A stretch of DNA of 64,000 nucleotides from an uncultured Saprospiraceae bacterium (lineage in GTDB: Bacteria; Bacteroidota; Bacteroidia; Chitinophagales; Saprospiraceae): contig CALLPN010000020.1 of assembly GCA_938015435.1 (NCBI GenBank), positions 98,988-162,987 of the forward strand, written 5' to 3'. This document shows, one piece after another, positions 43,973-52,971 of the stretch (the stretch's first letter is position 1; the number at the start of each line of letters is the position of its first letter). The notes beneath the pieces were generated by a model. The model was not told the DNA's origin and did no database searches. It saw nothing but the letters and a program-made list of their open reading frames with translations. The position numbers were made by a program, and so were the translations under genes.

Positions 43973-44518
43973 ATGTCTACTATTGAATTCACAAAGAAGT
44001 TTACGGACCTCAAAAGTCCATTGAATGCTTTTGCATACAACTTGACTAAGAATCAGGAAGACGCAAAAGATTTATACCAAGAGACGGCATTCAGAGCTAT
44101 TTCTAATAAAGAGAAATTTAGACCTGGAACAAATTTCAAAGCTTGGTCATTTACGATCATGAAAAACATCTTCATCAACAACTATCGTAAGAAGAAGAAA
44201 AAGAATACCATAATTGATACTACGGATAATATGTACTTTATCAATAGTGGAGCTACGATGATCGAGAATGAAGCAGGTAGAAATATCCTTATGGATGAAT
44301 TAAATGGTATGATCGAATCATTAGATGATAGTATCAAAACACCATTCATGATGCACTATACAGGTTTTAAATACCAAGAAATAGCGGATAAACTTGATCT
44401 GCCATTGGGTACAGTGAAGAGTAGAATATTCTTTGCTAGAAAAGCACTCAAGCAACTTATCAAGTACCAATACGGAACAGAAGATGGCTTAAGAGCCAAG
44501 CTCTCTGAAATAGCTTAG
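43973..44518 (+). CDS. ECF-type sigma-70 RNA polymerase factor
   Basis: A 181-residue sigma factor. Region 2 (LNAFAYNLTKNQEDAKDLYQETAFRAISNKEKF, then FKAWSFTIMKNIFINNYRKKKKKN) binds core and -10 DNA; region 4 (MHYTGFKYQEIADKLDLPLGTVKSRIFFARKAL) is the helix-turn-helix. No anti-sigma gene lies next to it, unlike the second ECF factor at 52414. It resembles the common Bacteroidota stand-alone ECF family. Its targets are unknown. Monocistronic, with its own promoter and a strong terminator. Confidence 0.93.
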   Translation: MSTIEFTKKFTDLKSPLNAFAYNLTKNQEDAKDLYQETAFRAISNKEKFRPGTNFKAWSFTIMKNIFINNYRKKKKKNTIIDTTDNMYFINSGATMIENEAGRNILMDELNGMIESLDDSIKTPFMMHYTGFKYQEIADKLDLPLGTVKSRIFFARKALKQLIKYQYGTEDGLRAKLSEIA

Positions 44519-44590
44519 AGTGGCTTTTTCGTGCATAATCAATACACCACTATATAAGCTCATTTAGAGCTTTTATGACAAATACTTGTT

Positions 44591-44631
44591 AAAACGGTTG
44601 AATTCACCCAGGTGGATTCAACCGTTTTTTT
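44591..44631 (+). terminator. Rho-independent terminator of the ECF sigma gene
   Basis: A 16-bp stem, AACGGTTGAATTCACC with GGTGGATTCAACCGTT (one wobble), loop CA, then a TTTTT tract. Confidence 0.9.
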
Positions 44632-44791
44632 GTATTCCAAATTCTAATTTTAAACTGAACCAGTAATCTTTTAAAGAGGCCTCTTCAGAGCACCCATTTC
44701 GTCACTTACAAGTCAAAAATCAACATATTTTAAATTCAAAGGCCTGTAAAATAGGCATTCCTTATTTTATCTGGATTTAGTCTAAATAAAC

Positions 44792-44823
44792 TTTGCACAA
44801 TCAAGATCTGCGTTTTACATTTG
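44792..44823 (+). promoter_or_regulatory. Promoter of the imelysin/TonB operon
   Basis: TTTG (44792-44795), 20 bases, TACATTTG (44816-44823): exact fit to the Bacteroidota consensus, 35 bases before the DUF4856 start codon. Confidence 0.75.
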
Positions 44824-44858
44824 CATTATCATAATGAACCCCAATAATAAACGCAACA

Positions 44859-46070
44859 ATGAAAACCTTACAATATACCTTATTCGCCTTCTTATTGATC
44901 GGCTTAGCTAGCTGTGGAGATGAGGATACGAATCAAACTAATGTAACTGCGCCAGCAGACTACCAATTTGATAGAAACGGAGCAAGTACAGTATCATTTG
45001 CTGGTCAAACTACCAGAATCCTAATGGCTGAAGAGCTAATCAATGCACTTTCTGACTTAGATCAATCTACAGAAGTACTCAATGAGATGTTCGCTAATAT
45101 GGACGCATCTGGAAATGGAGTATCCCCATTCTCACAAGACGAGCTTAATATCTCTACCAAGAGCGTAAGATCTAAGGTGGCAGCATCAAATGATCTATTC
45201 AATACAAATGCAGTAGAAGGGGCAGAGATCAAAGAGCAATTGTCAATATGGATGGAAGCACAGATCAATGAAGTAGCAGTTAACCAAGGAGTATTAGCAG
45301 CGCCAGGAGTAGCTGGACAAATAGCTGATGGTACAAGCACCAGATATATTAACGCTAAAGGTCTAGAATACAACCAAGCTGTAGCAAAGAGCTTAATCGG
45401 AGGACTGATGCTAGATCAGATTGTAAATAATTATCTAAGCACAATTGTGCTTGATGATGGCGATAACCGAGCAGAGAACGATAGCGAACTTACAGAAGAA
45501 GCGCAATCATATACGACCATGGAACACAAGTGGGATGAGGCCTATGGATACCTTTTTGGTACAGCTGATCCTAGCGATGTATTAGGTACTGTTGGTGCTG
45601 GAGATTCTTTCCTTAATAAGTATCTAGGTAGAGTAAATGGAGATAGCGATTTCTCTACTATTGCAGAAGATATATATAGTGCATTCAAGCTAGGAAGAGC
45701 TGCAATAGTAGCTAAAGATTATGATCTTAGAGATGAACAAGCGAATATTCTAAAAGCTTTATTATCTGATGTAATCGGTGTACGAGCTGTATATTATCTG
45801 CAGCAGTCTAAACTCCAATTGGAAAGTAATAAAGGTGGAGCATTCCACGGACTGTCAGAAGGATATGGATTTATTTATAGTTTAAGATTTGCAAGAGCAG
45901 CGAATAGTACTGATGCACTATTTTCGAGAGATAAAGTAGATGGTTTCATTTCGACTTTGATGGGCGACGGTGTGAATGGATTTTGGGATATAACTCCAGC
46001 AACTCTTGATCAGCTTAGCGCCGATATAGCCACTAAATTTGATTTCACTGTAGCGCAGGCAGCAGAGTAA
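44859..46070 (+). CDS. DUF4856 domain lipoprotein
   Basis: A 403-residue exported protein with lipobox LLIGLASC (lipidated Cys near 20). It matches DUF4856: YQFDRNGASTVSFAGQTTRILMAEELINAL, KWDEAYGYLFGTADPS, LGRAAIVAKDYDLRDEQ. These lipoproteins are known beside imelysin and TonB genes in Bacteroidota and are thought to serve iron or metal uptake. First gene of a four-gene operon; its product may bind substrate at the outer membrane. The function remains unproven. Confidence 0.85.
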   Translation: MKTLQYTLFAFLLIGLASCGDEDTNQTNVTAPADYQFDRNGASTVSFAGQTTRILMAEELINALSDLDQSTEVLNEMFANMDASGNGVSPFSQDELNISTKSVRSKVAASNDLFNTNAVEGAEIKEQLSIWMEAQINEVAVNQGVLAAPGVAGQIADGTSTRYINAKGLEYNQAVAKSLIGGLMLDQIVNNYLSTIVLDDGDNRAENDSELTEEAQSYTTMEHKWDEAYGYLFGTADPSDVLGTVGAGDSFLNKYLGRVNGDSDFSTIAEDIYSAFKLGRAAIVAKDYDLRDEQANILKALLSDVIGVRAVYYLQQSKLQLESNKGGAFHGLSEGYGFIYSLRFARAANSTDALFSRDKVDGFISTLMGDGVNGFWDITPATLDQLSADIATKFDFTVAQAAE

Positions 46071-46086
46071 TATATTTGATCGATAG

Positions 46087-47196
46087 ATGAAAAAATTATT
46101 AATTCTAATTTTATTTACCATTGCTTCGACATTGTGGATGGGGTGTGATGGTGATATGTCCGACTCTAAGCCCAATGATTTATTTGATAGATCAAGTATG
46201 CTAGAGCATTGGGCAGATGGATTTATTATTCCTGGCTATGAATCATATCTAAATAAGATCATTAGTCTAGAAGAAAAATCACAAATTTTTGTGGGTAATC
46301 CTACAGTAGATAATCTCACTGAAATTAGAGTCGCTTACAGTTATGCTTACAGTGCTTGGCAAGAGGTGAGTATGTTTGAGATAGGTAAGGCGGAAGAACT
46401 CTCTCTCAGAAATCAGACGAATATCTATCCGACTAATGTATTACTGATTACTGATAATGTAAATACTGGATCATATAATTTGGAATTGCCATCAAATATC
46501 GCTGCACAGGGTTTTCCAGCTCTGGACTATTTGATACATGGAATAGCTGGTACAGACAATGAAATATTAGATCAATATATCAACAGTTCTAATCACAAAA
46601 ATTATTTGACGGACCTAACGACGAGAATGTTAACTCTGACTAGAGACGTGTATACAGATTGGACTACAGGGTATAGAGAGACATTTATCGCGGACGATGG
46701 GTCTTCAGCAAGCAGCTCAGTAAATAGAATGGTCAATGATTATTTATTTTATTACGAGCGTTTTCTCAGAGCAGGAAAAATTGCAATTCCTTCAGGAGTG
46801 TTCTCTGGATCACCCCTTGCTAATAATGTAGAAGCGTTCTACTCAGATGAACCCATAAATAAATATTTATATATTAATTCGTTTACTGCTTTCCGACAGT
46901 TTTTTGAAGGTGAGTCTAAGTATACAGGAAGTGGTCCATCTTTAGCAGCATACTTGGATTATATCCAAGTATTAACTAATGGAGCGGATATAAGTGGCGC
47001 TATTACGACGGCTATGAATAATGTAGAAACGGTATCAGCGGATCTGGGTAACGATCTAAATATGCAAGTAGTAGAGGACAATAGTAAAATGCTGGCTACC
47101 TATGATGCATTACAAGTTATTACGGTATTCATGAAAGCAGATATGTTGTCAGCGCTTAATATATCAGTTGATTATGTCGACGCTGATGGAGATTAG
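46087..47196 (+). CDS. Imelysin family (M75-like) lipoprotein
   Basis: A 369-residue lipoprotein (LILFTIASTLWMGC) of the imelysin fold, two four-helix bundles. Conserved: VAYSYAYSAWQEVSMFEIGKAE, GFPALDYLIHG, and YLYINSFTAFRQFFEGES. The GxHxxE motif of peptidase-like members is not intact here, as in most Bacteroidota imelysins, which are rather thought to be iron-binding. It is 16 bp after the DUF4856 gene. Confidence 0.9.
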   Translation: MKKLLILILFTIASTLWMGCDGDMSDSKPNDLFDRSSMLEHWADGFIIPGYESYLNKIISLEEKSQIFVGNPTVDNLTEIRVAYSYAYSAWQEVSMFEIGKAEELSLRNQTNIYPTNVLLITDNVNTGSYNLELPSNIAAQGFPALDYLIHGIAGTDNEILDQYINSSNHKNYLTDLTTRMLTLTRDVYTDWTTGYRETFIADDGSSASSSVNRMVNDYLFYYERFLRAGKIAIPSGVFSGSPLANNVEAFYSDEPINKYLYINSFTAFRQFFEGESKYTGSGPSLAAYLDYIQVLTNGADISGAITTAMNNVETVSADLGNDLNMQVVEDNSKMLATYDALQVITVFMKADMLSALNISVDYVDADGD

Positions 47197-47207
47197 ATTA
47201 TAATTTT

Positions 47208-48548
47208 ATGACGATCAATACATACTTAAATAAAACTACAAAGGCTGCATCACTTGCGGCCTTTCGTATTTTATTTGGTCTATTGATGTTGATTAGTTTG
47301 CTCAGATTTGTAGCCTTAGGATGGATAGACAAATTGTATATCGCACCTGATTTTTTCTTTAGCTATATAGGATTTTCTTGGGTGCAACCGATGGGTCAGT
47401 GGACGTATTTAATATTTGCAATCTGTGGATTGTCAACTATTGGAATCTCATTCGGTTATAAGTATCGATTGAGTATCGTAACGTTCTTTTTGACCTTTAC
47501 TTATATCGAGTTCATGGATAAAACCACTTATCTAAATCACTATTACTTTATATCAGTGATGGCGTTTTTGATGATATGGTTACCTATGCACAGGTACTAT
47601 TCTGTAGATGCGCACAAAGACGAAGATCTCAGAGTACAATACGTCCCAAAATGGACGGTTGATGTGATCAAGCTAATGTTAGGGATAGTATACTTCTATG
47701 CGGGATTAGCTAAGGTCAATTATGATTGGCTAGTCAATGCTTTACCACTTAAGATATGGTTGCCGGGCTCTTATGATCTTCCACTCATCGGAGGACTACT
47801 GGAGCAATCTTGGGTGGCGTATGCATTCAGTTGGAGCGGGATGATATATGATCTTGCAATTCCTTTTTTACTACTGTGGAAGCCCACTAGAAATGTAGCG
47901 TTTTTAATAGTAGTAATATTTCATTTATTAACAAGAGCATTGTTTCCGATAGGTATGTTTCCATATATCATGATCGTATGCACTTTGATATTTTTTGATG
48001 CTAAAGTACATGAGCGTATTCTCGATTCGATTGCTAAAGTGATTGGAAAAACAAGACTATTGTTTGATAATGGTTTGAGTATTACTACGACTAACAAAGG
48101 GTACGGAAATTGGAGTATCTATATCGTCGGTGTTTTTTTAATACTACAACTACTCATACCTTTTAGACATCTATGTTATCCAGATAATTTGTACTGGACA
48201 GAAGAAGGGTATAGATTTAGTTGGAGAGTGATGTTGATGGAAAAGGCAGGAACAGCAACCTTCAAAATAGTAGATGCTGAAACGGGTAAAAGGTTCTATG
48301 TAGATAATCGTGATTTTCTAACTTCATTCCAAGAAAAACAAATGTCTACACAACCTGACATGATTGTCGAGTATGCGCATTATCTTCACGATCATTTTAC
48401 AAATCAAGGACATCAAAACGTTGAAATATTTGTTGAAAGTTATGTAACTCTCAACGGAGCATTGAGTAAACCATTTATCAATCCTAAAGTAGATTTAGCA
48501 AAAGAGAATGATACTTGGGGTCATAAGGATTGGGTGTTGGACTATTAA
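47208..48548 (+). CDS. HTTM (vitamin K-dependent gamma-carboxylase-like) membrane protein
   Basis: A 446-residue protein. The HTTM domain spans about 1-320 with multiple transmembrane helices, preceded by RILFGLLMLISLLRFVALGWIDKLYIAPDFFFSY and containing YYFISVMAFLMIWLPMHRY and the LGIVYFYAGLAKVNYDWL segment. The family is related to vertebrate gamma-glutamyl carboxylase; its bacterial role is unclear. It sits between imelysin and the TonB receptor and is probably part of the same metal-uptake unit. It starts 11 bp after imelysin. Confidence 0.9.
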   Translation: MTINTYLNKTTKAASLAAFRILFGLLMLISLLRFVALGWIDKLYIAPDFFFSYIGFSWVQPMGQWTYLIFAICGLSTIGISFGYKYRLSIVTFFLTFTYIEFMDKTTYLNHYYFISVMAFLMIWLPMHRYYSVDAHKDEDLRVQYVPKWTVDVIKLMLGIVYFYAGLAKVNYDWLVNALPLKIWLPGSYDLPLIGGLLEQSWVAYAFSWSGMIYDLAIPFLLLWKPTRNVAFLIVVIFHLLTRALFPIGMFPYIMIVCTLIFFDAKVHERILDSIAKVIGKTRLLFDNGLSITTTNKGYGNWSIYIVGVFLILQLLIPFRHLCYPDNLYWTEEGYRFSWRVMLMEKAGTATFKIVDAETGKRFYVDNRDFLTSFQEKQMSTQPDMIVEYAHYLHDHFTNQGHQNVEIFVESYVTLNGALSKPFINPKVDLAKENDTWGHKDWVLDY

Positions 48549-48569
48549 TAATTTTTAAATAAATAGAGG

Positions 48570-51017
48570 ATCAAAAACTGGCTTGCCATATTGCTTATAT
48601 TTATTCCTTTAATTGTCTCTGCACAATTAAGTGGACGAATAGTCAATGAAGAGGGTCTTCCAATAATAGATGCTGAAATATTTGTAGCAGAAAAAAGCAG
48701 CCTCGTGCCTGTTGATGCTAATGGCGAGTTCAAATTATTAGAACTATCTCCAGGAGATTATACACTTACGATCATTTCTTTTGAATATGCCACAGTAATA
48801 AAAGAAATATCTGTACCTAATGAAATAACAATCGTTATGCAACCGCTGAGTTCTCAACTCTCGGAAGTTCAGATCAGTGCAAGAAGAGAAGAATTATTCG
48901 CAATGAAAAGACTTCAGTCTGTCGAAGGTACAACTATCAATTCTGGAAAGAAAAACGAAGTAATCCTCATAGGTCAATCCGCTACCAATTTGGCGGCAAA
49001 CAATGCAAGACAAATATATGCACAAGTAGTAGGACTGAATATCTACGATAGCAACGATGCCGGCCTCCAGCTTAATATTGGAGGTAGGGGGTTGGACCCT
49101 AATCGTACGTCTAACTTTAATACTAGGCAAAATGGATACGATATATCAGCAGATGTATTGGGTTATCCTGAGAGTTATTATACGCCGCCAGCAGAAGCAC
49201 TCAAGGAGATTCAAGTTATACGCGGAGCAGCTGCACTTCAGTATGGAACTCAATTTGGAGGATTGGTAAATTTTGTAATGAATACACCTAGTAAGAAGCC
49301 ACTCGAAGTAAATTTGAGAAACTCAGTAGGTTCATTTGGCTTGATTAATAATTTTTTATCTCTAAGCGGTACTAAAGGAAAGTTGTCTTACTATGCATAC
49401 TTTCAATACAAGCAAGGAAATGGGTATCGCGACAATAGTGATTACGCTTCTAGAAATGGTTACGCTACACTTCAATATAAATTTAATGATAAGACAAGTA
49501 TCAAACTGGACTATACGAAGTTAGATTATCTTGCTCAGCAGGCGGGAGGATTGACAGATACACAGTTCGCTTCGAATCCTGATTTTTCTAATAGATCTCG
49601 AAATTGGTTTGATGTAGATTGGAATCTTTATGCCGCGCGATTAGACCATTCTTTTTCAAGCGACACCAAAGCTTCTATGCAAATTTCATATTTGGATGCA
49701 GGACGAAAATCGGTAGGTTTCCGAGGTGATCCTTCTGTGCTCAATCAAAATCCGATTACCGCACTCGATGAACAAGATGTAGATAATGAATATATATTAC
49801 CACGAGATATTATTAATGGTACCTTTAGAAACCTTGCAATAGAATCAAAATTGATACGCACTCAAAATTTATTTGATGTATCAGTCACAACCTTAATAGG
49901 TAATAAAGTTTACATCTCAAATAATACAAGTGATCAAGGCCCAGGAAGTAGGGGAGTGGATGCAAATTTTGAAATATTCGACACAGATTTTCCTGATTAT
50001 GCGAATCAATCAAGCTTCACATTTCCTAATCAGAATGTATCATTATTCGCAGAACAAATCTGGAGGCTTACCGATAAACTAGAAGTGACCCCTGGAGTAA
50101 GATGGGAATATATACGCACAGAGAGCGAAGGGAATTATAATTCAGTGATATTCAATAATGCGGGTAATGCCATTGCTAATAATGTATTGGCAGATAATAG
50201 AAATCTAAATAGAAGGTTTCTACTTTTCGGACTAGGGCTTAGCTATCAGATTAATACTTCATCTCAACTCTATGGTAATATATCACAGAACTATAGGTCA
50301 GTTACGTTTAGTGATATTCGGGTAGCGAGTCCCTCATTCCAGGTAGATCCAGATATCAAAGATGAAAGCGGATTTACTCTTGATATCGGTTTGCGAGGAA
50401 GATTAAATAAATCACTGTCTTATGATATAGGTGCTTTCACAATACTTTACAATGATCGTATTGGTATTGTATTCGATGATAGGGCGAATAGAGTAAGGAA
50501 AAATATAGGTAAGGCATTAATCTTTGGAGTAGAGGCATTTGCTGATTATAATTTGATGTCGTTGATAAATAAAGATTCTGATCGTTATAGGCTTAATGTA
50601 TTTGTCAATGGAGCTATTACAGGTTCAGAATACCTTGAAAGTGATGTGCCTAATGTAGAAGGCAAACAAGTAGAGTTTATTCCTGCTATTAATGTAAAAA
50701 CTGGAATCCGTGGTGGGTATCGTAACCTTTTATTCAGTCTGCAGTATAGCCACCTTTCTGAGCAATATACTGACGTTGAAAATTCAGAATCAGCTCCTAT
50801 TGGTGATAGCCGCAATGGTATTATCGGTCCTGTACCATCTTATAAGGTAATGGATCTATCGGCTTCGTACCGATGGAAAATGTGGAAGATCGAGACAGGA
50901 ATCAACAATCTTCTCGACGAATCATACTATACCAGAAGAGCTACAGGTTATCCTGGTCCGGGTATTATTCCTAGTGATCCGAGAAGTGGGTATGTGACTT
51001 TAGCGCTTACATTTTAA
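48570..51017 (+). CDS. FecA-like TonB-dependent receptor
   Basis: An outer-membrane receptor of about 815 residues with an N-terminal carboxypeptidase-regulatory domain (LSGRIVNEEGLPIIDAEIFV, about 20-100), a plug (about 125-240; NIGGRGLDPNRTSNFN, IQVIRGAAALQYGTQFGG) and a 22-stranded barrel ending RSGYVTLALTF. No ATG fits: the frame is open from 48567; TTG at 48591 would cut the signal peptide short, while ATC at 48570 gives (I)KNWLAILLIFIPLIVSAQ, a normal signal peptide after AGAGG. I take 48570, with a possible ATG-to-ATC change or error. Iron-chelate uptake is inferred from imelysin context. Confidence 0.85.
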   Translation: MKNWLAILLIFIPLIVSAQLSGRIVNEEGLPIIDAEIFVAEKSSLVPVDANGEFKLLELSPGDYTLTIISFEYATVIKEISVPNEITIVMQPLSSQLSEVQISARREELFAMKRLQSVEGTTINSGKKNEVILIGQSATNLAANNARQIYAQVVGLNIYDSNDAGLQLNIGGRGLDPNRTSNFNTRQNGYDISADVLGYPESYYTPPAEALKEIQVIRGAAALQYGTQFGGLVNFVMNTPSKKPLEVNLRNSVGSFGLINNFLSLSGTKGKLSYYAYFQYKQGNGYRDNSDYASRNGYATLQYKFNDKTSIKLDYTKLDYLAQQAGGLTDTQFASNPDFSNRSRNWFDVDWNLYAARLDHSFSSDTKASMQISYLDAGRKSVGFRGDPSVLNQNPITALDEQDVDNEYILPRDIINGTFRNLAIESKLIRTQNLFDVSVTTLIGNKVYISNNTSDQGPGSRGVDANFEIFDTDFPDYANQSSFTFPNQNVSLFAEQIWRLTDKLEVTPGVRWEYIRTESEGNYNSVIFNNAGNAIANNVLADNRNLNRRFLLFGLGLSYQINTSSQLYGNISQNYRSVTFSDIRVASPSFQVDPDIKDESGFTLDIGLRGRLNKSLSYDIGAFTILYNDRIGIVFDDRANRVRKNIGKALIFGVEAFADYNLMSLINKDSDRYRLNVFVNGAITGSEYLESDVPNVEGKQVEFIPAINVKTGIRGGYRNLLFSLQYSHLSEQYTDVENSESAPIGDSRNGIIGPVPSYKVMDLSASYRWKMWKIETGINNLLDESYYTRRATGYPGPGIIPSDPRSGYVTLALTF

Positions 51018-51030
51018 TGGAGGAAAATTT

Positions 51031-52398
51031 CTAAAAATATTTCTTTAGTCCGATGGAAATAGAAAACAATTTATATTTCGTAGGCAAAGAATAATTTTCA
51101 TTGTTGATAGTATTCAAGTATGTTTTGAATGTCGGTTTTACTTGTAACGTGAAGTCGTCATTGAGTTCTCGAGCTATAACTATAGACGATTTTAATCCTA
51201 AACCTATAGAGCTTTTGTAAATATTGTCTTCGCTTTCGATAGATGTGATTCCTTCACTATCATTATAGATTTTCCCTTCAGAAAAGGTTTTAATATTTAG
51301 TAATCCTGTGAGCTCAATGCCATATTTCCATTTGTCCTTCGAGATAGTATAACCTAAGCTCATTGGAATGTCTATAAAGTGGAAGGTAATATCTCCTTTA
51401 TTGTATAGCGCTCCGGATATAAAACTAGTGTCAATAGCAGTTCCATTAGCAGGATCAAACGTGACTATCATTTTTGTGATTCCTTCTATTTTACTTTCAA
51501 ATCGATCTTTAGACATAGTCCATTCAGCGCCTATACTTGCGTGCCAATTTTTGGATATGTTTAGCCCAATGTTAGTATAGAGACCTGTAGAGTACCAGGA
51601 AGATTCACTATTTTTTCTTAGATTGTAAAGATGGATATTGTTATTTTGAGAAAGACCAATATTATGAACCCCACCTAGGACACCGAATTCCACAAAGGGT
51701 TTAAATTCTAACTTTTTATTAAATTTGGGGCATTCGTTATATGAAATATCTGCTCTATCATAAATCAGAAAATTTGTGCTTAGAGAAGTTATAGCATGTG
51801 TACTTATATTTGACCTATCTTCTTTATTTGATTTTGATATAACTGAGTTATTGGCATGAACAGCTATTAATCTCTTTTCGTTTCTGCTGCTATTTGTATT
51901 GTTACTAGTTGTACTATTAAGGTAATCAGGATATTCTGTTGTTAATGTTGCTATAAGTGCATTACCCTTGTTGATTTTTTCAATCGAATTATTATTACGG
52001 TTGGATTGGGTGCTACCAATAGATTTTTCAATTGTAATATCATCAGAAGTAACATCATCACTTGTAAGTTTATCATTAAGGTCTAAATCTTTTGTTGTAC
52101 GTTTATTTGATGATAGGAGTGTAGTCTGATTGTTTTGAATAGTATTTTTTTGGTGAACTGTAGTATTCGATGTAGCTATATCAGTTGTAGTTCGATTTTT
52201 ATCTTGATCAATATTTACAAAGAGTACAATGAATATAATTGCCATTAACGCAGATCCAAACCACCAAAAAGCAAATTTTCTTTTCGAGTCTTGAGGATGA
52301 AGTTCTTCTTCTATATTTTCCCAAACAAATGCAGGTGGTTCTGCCATCTGTTGATTGGCTGCTTTGGTTAGCTTGGATTCAGTAGTATTTTTTTTCAT
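51031..52398 (-). CDS. Anti-sigma-like protein with outer-membrane beta-barrel domain
   Basis: A 455-residue protein. A short cytosolic segment with PPAFVWENIEEELH (17-32), as in Bacteroidota anti-sigma regulators, leads to one transmembrane helix (WWFGSALMAIIFIVLFV, about 45-62), a long Asn/Thr/Ser-rich linker (65-210), and a C-terminal beta-barrel-like part (about 225-455) with alternating hydrophobic strands. It is 15 bp downstream of the ECF sigma gene, so it may sequester that sigma factor. The barrel suggests a PorT-like fold in the periplasm or outer membrane, but no ligand can be inferred. Ends 13 bp from the convergent TonB gene. Confidence 0.65.
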   Translation of the reverse strand: MKKNTTESKLTKAANQQMAEPPAFVWENIEEELHPQDSKRKFAFWWFGSALMAIIFIVLFVNIDQDKNRTTTDIATSNTTVHQKNTIQNNQTTLLSSNKRTTKDLDLNDKLTSDDVTSDDITIEKSIGSTQSNRNNNSIEKINKGNALIATLTTEYPDYLNSTTSNNTNSSRNEKRLIAVHANNSVISKSNKEDRSNISTHAITSLSTNFLIYDRADISYNECPKFNKKLEFKPFVEFGVLGGVHNIGLSQNNNIHLYNLRKNSESSWYSTGLYTNIGLNISKNWHASIGAEWTMSKDRFESKIEGITKMIVTFDPANGTAIDTSFISGALYNKGDITFHFIDIPMSLGYTISKDKWKYGIELTGLLNIKTFSEGKIYNDSEGITSIESEDNIYKSSIGLGLKSSIVIARELNDDFTLQVKPTFKTYLNTINNENYSLPTKYKLFSISIGLKKYF

Positions 52399-52413
52399 AA
52401 CTATCTCGTTTTA

Positions 52414-52971
52414 CTAATCGTATACTACATTAGTATGGACAATAGAATAATTCAACATATTCTTTTTAATAAGCTTTCTGGCTTTGTAAAGTTGCGTTCT
52501 AGAAGTTGATTCTGTAATGCCTAGTATCGACGCTATTTCTGTATGACTCATCTCATCTAGTACGTGCATAGAAAAAACTAATTTATATCCAGGAGGAATA
52601 GTATCTAAGATTTTCAATATCTTCTTGTAAGTATAATCGTCAAAATTTAAATCCAATTCATAGTTGTGCTCAGCAATACTTAGATGATCTATATCTAGCG
52701 AAAAATTTGCTTTTTCTTTTTTGATTTGATCGAGACAAGATCTAACGATTATTACTTTTATCCAGCTGTAAAGATTGCCGGTGTTTTTAAAAGTATTTAT
52801 GTATCGATATACTTTTATAAACCCTTCTTGCAATGCATCAGCAGCACTAGCTTTATCGTGACAATAGCGCAGACAGATGCTATACATCTGTCTGCTGTAA
52901 TTGTCATAAAGCATTTTTTGGCTTAACCTATCGTTGCGTTGGCAACCTTGTATGAGATCTATTTCTTTCAC
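52414..52971 (-). CDS. ECF-type sigma-70 RNA polymerase factor
   Basis: A 185-residue sigma factor. Region 2 (IQGCQRNDRLSQKMLYDNYSRQMYSICLRYCHDKASAADALQEGFIKVYRYINTF) and region 4 (VFSMHVLDEMSHTEIASILGITESTSRTQLYKARKLI) are clear. It is preceded by a carboxypeptidase-regulatory lipoprotein gene (1-bp overlap) and followed by an anti-sigma-like gene, so it is probably a cell-surface-signalling sigma factor controlled by the downstream partner. Confidence 0.93.
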   Translation of the reverse strand: MKEIDLIQGCQRNDRLSQKMLYDNYSRQMYSICLRYCHDKASAADALQEGFIKVYRYINTFKNTGNLYSWIKVIIVRSCLDQIKKEKANFSLDIDHLSIAEHNYELDLNFDDYTYKKILKILDTIPPGYKLVFSMHVLDEMSHTEIASILGITESTSRTQLYKARKLIKKNMLNYSIVHTNVVYD

